Shown piece by piece: positions 1 to 8,453 of a stretch of 64,000 bases of DNA. Position numbers and translations under genes: made by a program. How positions within the stretch are numbered: position 1 is the first letter of the stretch; every line of letters begins with the position of its first letter. The stretch is from Halovenus salina (GTDB lineage: Archaea; Halobacteriota; Halobacteria; Halobacteriales; Haloarculaceae). The stretch covers positions 372,001 through 436,000 of the forward strand of contig NZ_CP112972.1 of the NCBI RefSeq assembly GCF_026410925.1, in the 5' to 3' direction. Under the pieces are notes generated by a model. That model did not search any database. It was not told where the DNA came from and saw nothing but the letters and a program-made list of their open reading frames with translations.

Positions 1-223
1 CGAAGACCCGGTCTGGTGGGTCGAAATCCTCGGCTTCCTCTCGCCGTGGCTGGCGTTCGAACACCTCCTACAGATTCACCTGCTCGTCGCATTTGTCGTC
101 CTCGCGATGGTGCTCGGGCACGTCTACTTCGCGGTCTTGCCGAGCAACCACGCGGCGCTGAAGTCGATGGTGTTCGGAAACATTGACGCCTACGTCGTCA
201 GGGAGGACGATGACGACGAGTAG
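1..223 (+). CDS. Cytochrome b subunit of a [NiFe] hydrogenase, C-terminal part (5' end outside window)
   Basis: The open frame runs in from the left edge and stops at 221-223, giving about 73 residues. It shows a hydrophobic helix (around IHLLVAFVVLAMVLGHVYFA) with His residues at both ends, then a short acidic tail ending in DDDDE. This resembles the last membrane helix of HyaC/HupC-type diheme cytochrome b subunits, which pass electrons from a membrane-bound uptake hydrogenase to quinone. The context supports the call: the next gene is the hydrogenase endopeptidase, overlapping by 14 bp, followed by the complete hyp set. The structural hydrogenase subunits probably lie just left of the window. 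Another b-type cytochrome could look the same over this length. Confidence 0.6.
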   Translation, partial: EDPVWWVEILGFLSPWLAFEHLLQIHLLVAFVVLAMVLGHVYFAVLPSNHAALKSMVFGNIDAYVVREDDDDE

Positions 224-707
224 CGACGCGGCCCAGACGGCCACCGCACACCAACAGGCCGTCGTCGGCGTCGGCAGCATGGTGATGGGCGACGACGGCG
301 TTGGCTATCACGCCATCGAGGCGCTGGAGGACTGCTCGCTTCCCGAGGGAACGAGCCTGACCCACGCCGGGACGACGGCGTTTCTCGCCCTAGAGGCGAT
401 GAGCGGTGCCGACCGGGCGCTCGTCGTCGACGCGCTCGCACTTGAGGAGCCGCCGGGGACGATTCGAGAGTTCCGACTCGACCGTCCCGACGTTGACGCG
501 CCGGAGGTGACAATGCACGACTACAGCTTTACCGACGCGCTCGCAGTCGGCGATGTCGCCTACGACGTGCCCGACCGGGTCCGGCTACTTGGCGTCGTTC
601 CCGACCAACTCGACCCAGCGGTAGAGCTGTCTGAGCCCGTCGCGGCGGCACTTCCGGAGCTTGTATCGCGCATCGAACAGCGGCTTGTGGAGGACACTCA
701 GAACTGA
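210..707 (+). CDS. Hydrogenase maturation endopeptidase (HyaD/HycI family)
   Basis: The 165-residue product matches the family that clips the C-terminus of the [NiFe] large subunit after nickel insertion. Visible motifs are the N-terminal VVGVGSMVMGDDGVG segment, whose acidic residues correspond to the nickel-sensing Asp/Glu, ALVVDAL in the middle, and MHDYSFTDAL near residue 105, where the family has its third metal ligand (His). The usual GxGN is GVGS here. The ATG at 210 is preferred over one at 183 because it gives a family-like N-terminus and overlaps the cytochrome b stop by 14 bp, which suggests coupling. The stop overlaps the next gene's ATG (ATGA type, 707). Confidence 0.88.
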   Translation: MTTSSDAAQTATAHQQAVVGVGSMVMGDDGVGYHAIEALEDCSLPEGTSLTHAGTTAFLALEAMSGADRALVVDALALEEPPGTIREFRLDRPDVDAPEVTMHDYSFTDALAVGDVAYDVPDRVRLLGVVPDQLDPAVELSEPVAAALPELVSRIEQRLVEDTQN

Positions 708-883
708 TGAACGGACACTGGTACTGCACCGACTGTGGCGAACGTATCGAACAGGAAGCAATCGACGAGCACGAGTCCGACGGCCATCACGTCAAGGGTC
801 GGTTCCGACCGGACCGACTTCTGGCCGGAGACCCGGAGATGATCGGTTCACAGATCGACGACGGCGACGGGGGTGGTGTCTGA
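707..883 (+). CDS. Small zinc-finger protein in the hydrogenase maturation operon
   Basis: This 58-residue frame begins on the ATG that overlaps the endopeptidase stop and ends on a TGA sharing one base with the hypC ATG, so it fills the gap exactly. The residues Cys7, Cys10, His22 and His27/His28 give a C-x2-C-x11-H-x4/5-H layout, close to a classical C2H2 zinc finger. The C-terminus is acidic and Gly-rich. It is not a rubredoxin (HupI/HoxR type), since it has only two cysteines. The function is unknown. Its position between the endopeptidase and hypC suggests a role in metal handling or cofactor assembly for the hydrogenase; that is inference from position only. I do not recognise the family. 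Confidence 0.72.
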   Translation: MNGHWYCTDCGERIEQEAIDEHESDGHHVKGRFRPDRLLAGDPEMIGSQIDDGDGGGV

Positions 884-1236
884 TGTGTCTCGGTGTCCCC
901 GGCGAAATCAAAGAAATCGACGGCCACGAGGCTGTCGCAGACTTCTGGGGCGTCGAGCGTCGGGTCCGACTCGATATCGTTGGTGACGCAGTCGAGGAAG
1001 GCGACTACATCCTCAACCACGTCGGCTACGCCATCAGGAAGATTCCAGAGTCGGAGGTCGAGCAGACAATGGAGCTGTTCGAGACGATGCTGGACGCCGA
1101 CCCCGAAGACATGATGGCCGATGACATGATAGAGGAGCTGGAGGCGAACAGCGGCGCTCCCGCCCCCGGGGCACAGGACGACGACGAAGGCGACGAAGAC
1201 GACGACCTGCTCGAGGAGCTGGGTATCGATGTCTGA
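883..1236 (+). CDS. hypC: Hydrogenase maturation chaperone HypC
   Basis: HypC carries the Fe(CN)2CO intermediate with HypD and delivers it to the hydrogenase large subunit. The N-terminus MCLGVPGEI has the essential Cys2 that forms the HypC-HypD bridge, and His46 in LNHVGYA matches the conserved family His. The HypC fold occupies about residues 1-80. The protein is 117 residues rather than the usual 75-90, the extra part being a very acidic tail rich in Asp and Glu. The start is fixed by Cys2 and overlaps the preceding stop by one base; the end overlaps hypD by 8 bp. Confidence 0.95.
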   Translation: MCLGVPGEIKEIDGHEAVADFWGVERRVRLDIVGDAVEEGDYILNHVGYAIRKIPESEVEQTMELFETMLDADPEDMMADDMIEELEANSGAPAPGAQDDDEGDEDDDLLEELGIDV

Positions 1237-2395
1237 GGGCGACCCGACCAGAGCCGGCCCGACCGGCTCGATTCCCGGCGGCGACGGCGACGACGAGCTA
1301 CAGTTTCGGGACCCGGAGAAGGCAGAGGCGCTTGCGGACAAAATCGCAGAGATTGGCGAGAAGCTTCCGGACCCGCCGGCGACGGTGATGCACGTCTGTG
1401 GTAGCCACGAGCAGTCGATTGCCAAGTTCGGCCTGCGGAGTTTGTTGCCCGACAGCGTGCGACTTGTGATGGGTCCAGGCTGTCCGGTCTGTGTGACGAA
1501 CATGCCCGAGGTCGACGAGGCGGTCGCACTGGCCGAGGACGGCGTTACCGTGGCGACCTACGGCGATATGCTGAAGGTATCCGGTACGTCGAAATCCCTC
1601 GACGACGCCCGCTCCGAGGGTGCCGACGTTCGAGTCGTCTACGGCGCACAGGACGCCGTCGAACTCGCTGAGGATATCGACGAGGAGGTCGTCTTCTTTG
1701 CAACCGGATTCGAGACGACCGCCGCACCGACGGCCGCCGCAATCAAGGCCGACCCGCCGGAGAACTTCTCGGTGCTGTCTGCTCACAAGTACATCCCGCC
1801 GGCGATGGACATCGTCGCCGAGATGCCAGACACCGAAATCGACGGCTACCTCGCGGCGGGCAATGCCGCAATCATCACCGGTCACGGCATCTTCGACGGC
1901 ATCGTTGACCGCCACGGCCTGCCAGTGGTCGTCGGGGGATTCGAGCCGCTCGACATCCTCGCCGGGCTCGTGAAACTGCTCGAAAACATCCGCGACGGCA
2001 CCCAGACTGTCGAGAACGCCTACCCGCGCTGTGTCACAGAGGGAGGTAACCGGGTCGCCAAGGAGCAACTCTGGGACGTGTTCGAGGCTGTCGACGGGGA
2101 GTGGCGTGGTATCGCACACATCCCAGATGCTAACCTCGAACTCCGAGAGGAGTACACCGCGTACGACGCCCGCGAGCGGTTCGACATCGACCCGTCGGAA
2201 CTCCGCGAGGCCTCGGCCTCACAACAGCTTCAGGAGTGTATCTGTGGGGATATCATGGCTGGGACGGCCGACCCGACGGACTGCCCGCTGTTCGGCGAGG
2301 AGTGTACGCCGGCAGACCCCGTGGGCGCGTGCATGGTCAGTAGTGAGGGCACCTGCAAGATATGGCAGGAGTATGGAGGGCGACCCGAGCTATGA
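1229..2395 (+). CDS. hypD: Hydrogenase maturation iron-sulfur protein HypD
   Basis: HypD is the [4Fe-4S] scaffold on which the Fe(CN)2CO unit is built together with HypC and HypE. In 388 residues the conserved elements are in order: CGSHE (57-61), GPGCPVC (82-88), GFETTAAP in the middle, and a C-terminal cysteine-rich cluster (CICGDIMAG, then DCPLF, EECTP, GACMVS and GTCKIW). The first 30 or so residues are an extension rich in Gly and Asp compared with bacterial HypD. The start overlaps hypC by 8 bp and the stop overlaps hypE (ATGA), so translation is probably coupled. Confidence 0.96.
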   Translation: MSEGDPTRAGPTGSIPGGDGDDELQFRDPEKAEALADKIAEIGEKLPDPPATVMHVCGSHEQSIAKFGLRSLLPDSVRLVMGPGCPVCVTNMPEVDEAVALAEDGVTVATYGDMLKVSGTSKSLDDARSEGADVRVVYGAQDAVELAEDIDEEVVFFATGFETTAAPTAAAIKADPPENFSVLSAHKYIPPAMDIVAEMPDTEIDGYLAAGNAAIITGHGIFDGIVDRHGLPVVVGGFEPLDILAGLVKLLENIRDGTQTVENAYPRCVTEGGNRVAKEQLWDVFEAVDGEWRGIAHIPDANLELREEYTAYDARERFDIDPSELREASASQQLQECICGDIMAGTADPTDCPLFGEECTPADPVGACMVSSEGTCKIWQEYGGRPEL

Positions 2396-3420
2396 GCGAG
2401 GACGACGAGCGAATTACACTCACCCACGGGACCGGCGGGCAGGCGACACGGGATCTCGTTTCCGAGACGCTCACGGCCGGGTTCGAGGATGCGACAGACG
2501 CGCTGGTCGGACTTGCCGACTTCGACGACGGCGCGGTCCTCCCGATCGGCGAAAAGAATCTCGTGGTGACGACGGATACCCACGTCGTCCAGCCCCCGTT
2601 CTTTCCGGGCGGAGATATCGGTCGCCTCGCCGTCTCTGGGACCGTCAACGACCTGGCGGTCATGGGGGCGACCGATGTTCGCGGGCTCACGAGCGGAGTC
2701 GTCATCGAGGCGAATTACCCTCATGAGAAGCTCGAACGCATCGCCGACTCGATGGCCGAGGCCTGCAAGGAGGCAGACGCGCCGGTCGTCTCGGGAGATA
2801 CGAAGGTGATGGGAAACGGCGAACTCGACGGCGTCACCATCAACACCGCCGGCGTCGGCGTCGCGGACCACGTCACGCCGGACTCGGGCCTCTCTCCGCA
2901 GGATGTCCTGCTCGTCACCAACACGATTGGCGAGCACGGTATCGCTTTGCTCGCCGAGCGCGAGGGTATCGACTTCGAGGCAGACCTCGAATCGGACGTC
3001 CAGCCGGTGAACGACCTGCTCGCGGCCGCACTGGAAGCCGGCGGCGAGGCCGTGACGGCGATGAAAGACCCGACGCGAGCGGGGCTCGCGGGCGCGCTCA
3101 ACGAGATGGCGAGAAAGAGCGAGGTTGGCATCGAGGTGACCGACGAGCGGGTGCCGGTGACAGGCGACGTGACCGGTGCCGGCGAGTTGCTCGGGCTCGA
3201 CCCCTACCAGATAGCAAACGAGGGCGTCGCAATTCTCGGCGTCGAACCGACTGCGGCCGAGGACGTCCTCGAAGCACTTCGTGCCCACCCGAAAGGGGCA
3301 AACGCCGCGGCCATCGGCAAAGCCATCGACGACCATTACGGCCGAGTCGTTCTCGACACCGGCATCGGCAACCGCTACATGCGCGAGCCGAGCAAGGAAG
3401 CTGTTCCACGAATCTGCTGA
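2392..3420 (+). CDS. hypE: Carbamoyl-dehydratase HypE
   Basis: HypE takes the carbamoyl group from HypF onto its C-terminal cysteine, dehydrates it with ATP to a thiocyanate and passes cyanide to the iron. The 342-residue protein has the AIR-synthase/PurM fold: THGTGGQ near the N-terminus, a conserved VSGDTKVMG, and the diagnostic C-terminal PRIC ending in the acceptor Cys. The ATG at 2392 overlaps the hypD stop by 4 bp and gives the expected N-terminus; a longer frame from 2362 is not needed. Confidence 0.96.
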   Translation: MSEDDERITLTHGTGGQATRDLVSETLTAGFEDATDALVGLADFDDGAVLPIGEKNLVVTTDTHVVQPPFFPGGDIGRLAVSGTVNDLAVMGATDVRGLTSGVVIEANYPHEKLERIADSMAEACKEADAPVVSGDTKVMGNGELDGVTINTAGVGVADHVTPDSGLSPQDVLLVTNTIGEHGIALLAEREGIDFEADLESDVQPVNDLLAAALEAGGEAVTAMKDPTRAGLAGALNEMARKSEVGIEVTDERVPVTGDVTGAGELLGLDPYQIANEGVAILGVEPTAAEDVLEALRAHPKGANAAAIGKAIDDHYGRVVLDTGIGNRYMREPSKEAVPRIC

Positions 3421-3466
3421 CGATGTTTCGCCAGCAAAACACGGTCGAGACGGAGGTGCCCTGACG

Positions 3467-3844
3467 GTGCACGAACTCTCGATTGCCCAGTCACTGGTCG
3501 AACAAGCGGTCGACGCAGCCGACGAACACGGAGCCGAGCGAATCGACAGGCTCGAACTCCTCGTCGGCGAGGCGACACACCTCAACCCCGACCAGTTGAC
3601 GTTCTGTGTCGAAACCGTCGCCGCTGAGACGCCCGCGGCCGAAGCCGAAGTCACCGTCACCTCGGTCTCGCCGGAGGGTGTCTGTGACTGCGGGTGGTCC
3701 GGCCAGCCAGCGGAGATTCCAGACCTCCCGATGGCGGTACCTGACCTCCGGTGTCCCGAGTGCGACTCACGTCTCGAACTCACCGCCGGCACCGAATGTC
3801 GTCTCGCCCGCATCTCCGTCCCAGAGACAGCCAACGCCACATAA
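3467..3844 (+). CDS. hypA: Nickel chaperone HypA (GTG start)
   Basis: HypA delivers nickel to the hydrogenase large subunit together with HypB. The N-terminus reads M(GTG)HELSIAQSLVEQAV, with the nickel-binding His2-Glu3 that must follow the initiator, so the GTG at 3467 is well supported. The zinc site has CDC followed later by CPEC. The first pair is spaced C-x-C rather than the usual C-x2-C, worth checking for its effect on zinc binding. The protein has 125 residues, slightly longer than typical (about 115). A 46-bp gap separates it from hypE and contains only a 13-codon frame. The stop lies 2 bp before hypB. Confidence 0.93.
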   Translation: MHELSIAQSLVEQAVDAADEHGAERIDRLELLVGEATHLNPDQLTFCVETVAAETPAAEAEVTVTSVSPEGVCDCGWSGQPAEIPDLPMAVPDLRCPECDSRLELTAGTECRLARISVPETANAT

Positions 3845-3846
3845 TC

Positions 3847-4608
3847 ATGCACATGCACGCACACAGACTCGACCGCTCGATGCACCGACTCATGACTGAC
3901 CTGTTCGGCCCGCTCTCGCTGCACCGATTCGGCCATAGCCACGACGAGGACGAGACGACCGACGAGGACGACGTGCTCGAACAGTTCCGGAAGCAGGCAA
4001 AAGCTGTCCACGAGGAGGTTGTCCACGACCACGACGTCTCCTGTGTGGAATTTCTGGGAAGCACCGGCAGCGGGAAGACCTCACTCGTCGAGCGCCTCGT
4101 CGAACGCGCGCCGCCCGAGGAGACAATCGGCGCAATCGTCGGGGACGTTGCCGGTGACGACGACGCTCGCCGCCTCGAAGCACACGGGGTCGAGGTCGTC
4201 AACGTCAACACCGGCAAGGAGTGCCATCTCGACGGCTCGCTGGTCGCCGACGCGGTGGCGGAGTTCGACCTCGCTTCCCTCGACCGGCTCTACGTCGAGA
4301 ACGTCGGGAACATGGTCTGCCCGGCGGATTTTCCGCTCGGCGCCCAGGCTCGTGTACTTGTCGTGAGCACGACCGAAGGCGACGACGTAGTCCGGAAACA
4401 TCCGCTGCTCTTCCAGGCTTGTGATGTAGCCGTCGTGAACAAGGCCGACATCGCCGACGCCGTCGGGGCGGACATCGACCAGATGCGCGACGATGTCGCC
4501 GAAATCGCCCCGGAGATGCCGGTCTTCGAGACGAATGCCCGCGATGGCGGGGGAATCGACGCGCTCGCAGCGCACCTCACCGAGAGACAGCACGCTCATC
4601 CTCACTGA
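3847..4608 (+). CDS. hypB: Nickel-insertion GTPase HypB
   Basis: HypB is the GTPase that drives nickel transfer. The P-loop GSTGSGKTS is at 71-79, NTGKECHLD holds the Cys126-His127 metal site, ENVGNMVCP is the family signature and NKAD is the G4 base-recognition motif. With the ATG at 3847 the first 33 residues contain many His (MHMHAH, then HSH), like the nickel-storage N-terminus of bacterial HypB; an internal ATG at 3892 would lose part of it. The gene starts 2 bp after the hypA stop and ends 2 bp before hypF. Confidence 0.94.
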   Translation: MHMHAHRLDRSMHRLMTDLFGPLSLHRFGHSHDEDETTDEDDVLEQFRKQAKAVHEEVVHDHDVSCVEFLGSTGSGKTSLVERLVERAPPEETIGAIVGDVAGDDDARRLEAHGVEVVNVNTGKECHLDGSLVADAVAEFDLASLDRLYVENVGNMVCPADFPLGAQARVLVVSTTEGDDVVRKHPLLFQACDVAVVNKADIADAVGADIDQMRDDVAEIAPEMPVFETNARDGGGIDALAAHLTERQHAHPH

Positions 4609-4610
4609 CC

Positions 4611-6908
4611 ATGGACGAGCGCGTCCGTGCCTCGGTGCGCGTCGAGGGGGTCGTCCAGGGTGTCGGATTCCGCCCGTTCGTCTATAGGACGGCGACCGCC
4701 GCCGAGGTCGGAGGCTACGTCCGTAACGCCGGTGAGTACGTCGACTCTGCCTTCGAAGGAAACAAAGACGATGTCGAGACGGTTATCGAGGCGATTTGCT
4801 CCGACGCCCCGCCGCTGTCTCGCGTCAGAATTGTCGACGTATCTTGGGAACAACCGACCGGCACCGACGGGTTCGAGATTCGCGACTCCGATTCGGGGAC
4901 GGCGGGAAGCGGGGGCGTCCCGGTCCCGCCAGACACCGGTATCTGCGCGAACTGTCTGGCGGACGTTCGAGACCCGGACTCGCGGTATCACGACTACTGG
5001 GCGACGAGCTGTGTCGACTGTGGGCCGCGATACACCGTCGTCCGGGGGGTTCCCTACGACCGCTCTCGAACGTCGATGGACGAGTTTCCGATGTGTTCGT
5101 CGTGCCAAGAGCGATATGAAACACCCAGCGACCGCCGGTATCACGCACAAACGGTCGCCTGTCCGGACTGTGGCCCACAACTTCAATACGAGGTCGACAA
5201 GACGGTCGTCGAGATCGAGACGCCCCTCAAACGCGCCACACAAGCGCTCGCCGACGGGAAGATACTTGCCGTCAAGGGAATCGGCGGCACGCATCTGGTC
5301 TGTGACGCAACAGATGCCGAAACGGTCGGCCGCCTCCGCGAACGGACGGGTCGCCCCAGCAAGCCGTTCGCTGTGATGGCATCTGACGTATCATCGGTCG
5401 AGTCGTTCGCGGCTGTCAGCTCGGCCCAACAGGAGGCGTTGACTGACCTGCGCCGTCCGATAACGCTGCTCGAAACAACCGAGAGAACACCCTGGCTCTC
5501 GGTAGTCGCGCCGGGACTGGACACTGTCGGCGTGATGCTTCCCTACTCCGGCCTGCATCACCTGCTGTTCGACGAGATTGACGGTCCGCTGGTGATGACG
5601 AGCGCGAACCGGCCCGGCGAGCCGATGGTCACGAATGCAGCTGCGCTGTGGGAGACTCTCGACGATGTAATTGACGGAGCACTCCTACACGACCGGGAAA
5701 TCGTCGCCCGGTGTGACGACAGTGTCATCAGAATCGTCGACGGAGACCGTCGGTTCCTGCGGCGGTCGCGTGGGTGGACACCTTCGCGGCTTCCAAATCC
5801 TGCCGCCCAAACGAACGCTCCCTCGGTGCTCGCTGTTGGCCCGGCGAGAGACGTGACCGTCGCCGTAGCCGACGGCAATGGAGTCGTTCTCTCCCAACAT
5901 ATCGGCGAGGTCGACGACCCGGATAGCCTGAGCTTTCATCGGCGAACCATCGACCGACTGACCAATCTCGTCGGAACCGACCCGGCTCTGGTCGCCTGCG
6001 ACCGTCACCCGGAGTATCTGACGAGTGACGAGGCACACCGTCGTGCCGAGGACGGGCTCGATGGTCCCGTCCAGATTGGTCACCACCACGCCCATGCGGC
6101 GGCGCTCTGTGGAGAACACGACAGGAAGCGGGCCGTCGTCATCACCGCTGACGGGACGGGCTACGGACCTGACGGGACTATCTGGGGCGGCGAGGTGCTC
6201 GACACACGCTACGAGCGAGCCGACCGGGTCGGCGGGCTGGCCTCGTTCTCGCTTCCCGGCGGCGACGAGGCGGTTCGGTATCCCGCCCGTATCCTCGCCA
6301 GCGTCCTCGACGACGCTGAGACAGTCGACGACAGCCTGGTCGAAACCGGAGCGGTTGCGAATCTGGACGAGGCAACAATCGTCAGACAACAGGCTGAGAC
6401 AGGCACGAATGCCCCCACGACGACGAGCGCCGGGCGGTATCTCGATGCCGTGAGTGCACTGCTGGGCGTCTGTGGCACGCGGAGATACCAGGGCGAGCCT
6501 GCACTCCGTCTCGAATCTCACGCCAGGGAAGGACAGGTCCGAGACGTTAGCCTTCCCTTCGAGAGCGAAGATAGCCGTCGGGTACTCCACACACCGGCGC
6601 TGGTCTCGCGTCTCCGCTCTCTCGCCGAGGACGTGCCGACCGCAGACGTGGCTGCCACCGCACAGGACGCCCTCGCGCGCGGCTTCGCCTCGATTGCGAC
6701 CGAGTACGCCCACAGCCACGGAATCGAGACCGTCGGATTCACCGGCGGCGTCGCGTACAACGATGCAATCTATACGACGCTTCGAGAAACTGTCACCGAA
6801 TCGGGTCTCACCTTCGTCGGCCCGGACCGAGTTCCGCCCGGCGACAGCGGAATTGCGTACGGACAGGCACTCGTCGCAACCGCTCGACAGTCGGCTACCA
6901 GTGACTGA
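4611..6908 (+). CDS. hypF: Carbamoyltransferase HypF
   Basis: HypF converts carbamoyl phosphate and ATP to a carbamoyl-adenylate and hands the carbamoyl group to HypE, the source of the cyanide ligands. All domains are present in 765 residues: acylphosphatase (VQGVGFRPFVY near residue 15), two CxxC-x18-CxxC zinc fingers (CANC/CVDC and CSSC/CPDC, about 105-185), the YrdC-like domain (KGIGGTHLVCDA) and the Kae1-like domain with HHHAH plus DGTGYGPDGTIWGGE. It is the last gene of the operon; the next gene is convergent. No key residue is missing. Confidence 0.96.
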   Translation: MDERVRASVRVEGVVQGVGFRPFVYRTATAAEVGGYVRNAGEYVDSAFEGNKDDVETVIEAICSDAPPLSRVRIVDVSWEQPTGTDGFEIRDSDSGTAGSGGVPVPPDTGICANCLADVRDPDSRYHDYWATSCVDCGPRYTVVRGVPYDRSRTSMDEFPMCSSCQERYETPSDRRYHAQTVACPDCGPQLQYEVDKTVVEIETPLKRATQALADGKILAVKGIGGTHLVCDATDAETVGRLRERTGRPSKPFAVMASDVSSVESFAAVSSAQQEALTDLRRPITLLETTERTPWLSVVAPGLDTVGVMLPYSGLHHLLFDEIDGPLVMTSANRPGEPMVTNAAALWETLDDVIDGALLHDREIVARCDDSVIRIVDGDRRFLRRSRGWTPSRLPNPAAQTNAPSVLAVGPARDVTVAVADGNGVVLSQHIGEVDDPDSLSFHRRTIDRLTNLVGTDPALVACDRHPEYLTSDEAHRRAEDGLDGPVQIGHHHAHAAALCGEHDRKRAVVITADGTGYGPDGTIWGGEVLDTRYERADRVGGLASFSLPGGDEAVRYPARILASVLDDAETVDDSLVETGAVANLDEATIVRQQAETGTNAPTTTSAGRYLDAVSALLGVCGTRRYQGEPALRLESHAREGQVRDVSLPFESEDSRRVLHTPALVSRLRSLAEDVPTADVAATAQDALARGFASIATEYAHSHGIETVGFTGGVAYNDAIYTTLRETVTESGLTFVGPDRVPPGDSGIAYGQALVATARQSATSD

Positions 6909-7017
6909 TAGTGATTATTGCGAGTCGTTACCGCCATGCGTTCGCTTATTTTCCGTATCGGACCGTGAAACGATGATTCACTGCACCATGTCTGAAAATT
7001 ACCGCAATAATCACTAT
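6908..7017. repeat. 15-bp perfect inverted repeat between hypF and the transducer gene
   Basis: The 15-mer atagtgattattgcg (6908-6922) recurs as its exact reverse complement at 7003-7017, with 80 bp between the arms. It begins on the last base of the hypF stop and lies in a 175-bp gap between convergent genes, in sequence noticeably richer in A and T than the flanking genes. It could be a bidirectional terminator or 3'-end structure, or the ends of a small decayed element. No coding frame is convincing between the arms. Confidence 0.7.
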
Positions 7018-7082
7018 GAGCAGGTGTCGAACACACCTGGGTCGAGTCGCCGGACAGGGTCACGCGAGTCCGGCGGCAGGCT

Positions 7083-8453
7083 CTAGTCGGTAATTTCTCC
7101 CATCGTCTCTTTGAGGTCCTGTATCGAGCGGTCAATCTCGTTTATCGTCTCGTGTTGTTCCTGGTTTGCCTCCGCGACGGTCTCGATCTCGTCTGCGAGC
7201 TTCTCTGCTCGCGTCGTAACGTCGTCGACAGTGCCGGCGACAGCCTCTGTCGAGGTGGCCTGGTCGTCGGCTGCTTCCGCAACGTCCTGGATTCCCTCGG
7301 CTGTCCGTGTGACTGCATCGACGATCGCCGACAGGTTCTCAAGCACGACCTGCGCCTGTTCAACCCCGGCTTCGAGCTCGGTGGCTGTCTCCTGGATGCT
7401 CTCGACGGTCCGTTCTGTCGTCGACTGGACGACGCCGATTGTCTCCTCGATACGTGCGGCGTTGTCCTGGGATTCGGTTGCCAGTGACTTGATTTCGTCC
7501 GCGACGACGGCGAACCCTTCGCCGGCTTCGCCGGCACGAGCGGCCTCGATGGAGGCGTTCAGCGCAAGCATATTCGTCTGGTCAGCGATGCCGTCGATGA
7601 CGTCGACGATGTCGTCGATTTCGGCGATTCGCTCCTGTAGCTGTGTGACCTCTTCGGCCATCTCGTCTGCGGAGTCGTTGACTGACTCCATCGCATCGAT
7701 TGCCTGTGAGCCCGCTTCCTGGCCTTCGCGTGCCAGTTCCTCGGCCTCTGCACTTGTTTCTTCGACCTCGTTTGCGGTGGCGGCGACCTCCTCGATGCTC
7801 GCCGAGAGATTCGCCACCTCGGCCGAGACCTGCTCTACCTGCTCGCGCTGTGTCGCTGCCATCTGGGCGCTCTCTGTAGAACTGTCTGCCACCATCTCCG
7901 CGGTCTCCCGGAGGTCATCGATTGCGGTGCCGACCTCGCGTGAGACGGTCTCCTGTGCGGTCGCCATGCGCTGTCGCTGTTCGACCAGGTCCGTGACAAT
8001 CGACGTCATCTCGACAGCACCGATCACCTCGCCGTCGATATTCTCCATCGGTACCGCCATCGCCCTGTTCCAGATGTCATCTCTCGACGTGGTGACCTTC
8101 CGGAACTCTGTCTCCCGGATCGTCTCGTTTTTCCTGGCAACTGTCTCTGCGAGAATCTCCGACTCGCCCTCGGTCTGGAAGAACTCGTACCCCTTCGCCC
8201 CGGTTGCCTCCTGCTGTGAGCGTTCGAAAGCACTCTCGGCCGCGTGGTTAAAATACCGGATAGTCCGGTCGTCATCAACCGCGAACATCGGTTCTGGGAA
8301 CTTCTCGATTAGCTGATTAAACAGGTGACGCCACTGGTCGCGCTCCCGGCGGAGTTGGCTTCGCTCTTTTTCCTCCTCGGGTTCGGCAGATTCGACAATT
8401 CCCCGATAACCCTGGGCCGTAGAGCTACCATCTACGCTGCTCATAATGCCCAT
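7083..8453 (-). CDS. Soluble methyl-accepting chemotaxis transducer with PAS domain (Htr family)
   Basis: The product (about 456 residues from 8453) has no transmembrane segment or HAMP domain, so it should be cytoplasmic. A PAS domain ([18 protein letters not shown] onward, about residues 50-160) precedes a long coiled coil with the conserved hairpin tip [21 protein letters not shown], which contacts CheA/CheW. PAS transducers of this kind sense redox state, oxygen or light through a bound cofactor, but no ligand can be read from the sequence. Two in-frame ATGs (8453 and 8444) fit the start; longer frames to 8531 add sequence without coding bias. It is monocistronic and convergent with hypF. 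Confidence 0.9.
   Translation of the reverse strand: MGIMSSVDGSSTAQGYRGIVESAEPEEEKERSQLRRERDQWRHLFNQLIEKFPEPMFAVDDDRTIRYFNHAAESAFERSQQEATGAKGYEFFQTEGESEILAETVARKNETIRETEFRKVTTSRDDIWNRAMAVPMENIDGEVIGAVEMTSIVTDLVEQRQRMATAQETVSREVGTAIDDLRETAEMVADSSTESAQMAATQREQVEQVSAEVANLSASIEEVAATANEVEETSAEAEELAREGQEAGSQAIDAMESVNDSADEMAEEVTQLQERIAEIDDIVDVIDGIADQTNMLALNASIEAARAGEAGEGFAVVADEIKSLATESQDNAARIEETIGVVQSTTERTVESIQETATELEAGVEQAQVVLENLSAIVDAVTRTAEGIQDVAEAADDQATSTEAVAGTVDDVTTRAEKLADEIETVAEANQEQHETINEIDRSIQDLKETMGEITD

Noticed and set aside
3423..3464. 13-codon frame between hypE and hypA
   Set aside because: It is too short to support and has no overlap with either neighbour's start or stop; the gap is better seen as a spacer.
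2230..4032. 600-codon minus-strand frame opposite hypD-hypB
   Set aside because: It is antisense to conserved hyp genes and its translation has no family pattern. Long antisense frames are expected in GC-rich haloarchaeal DNA.
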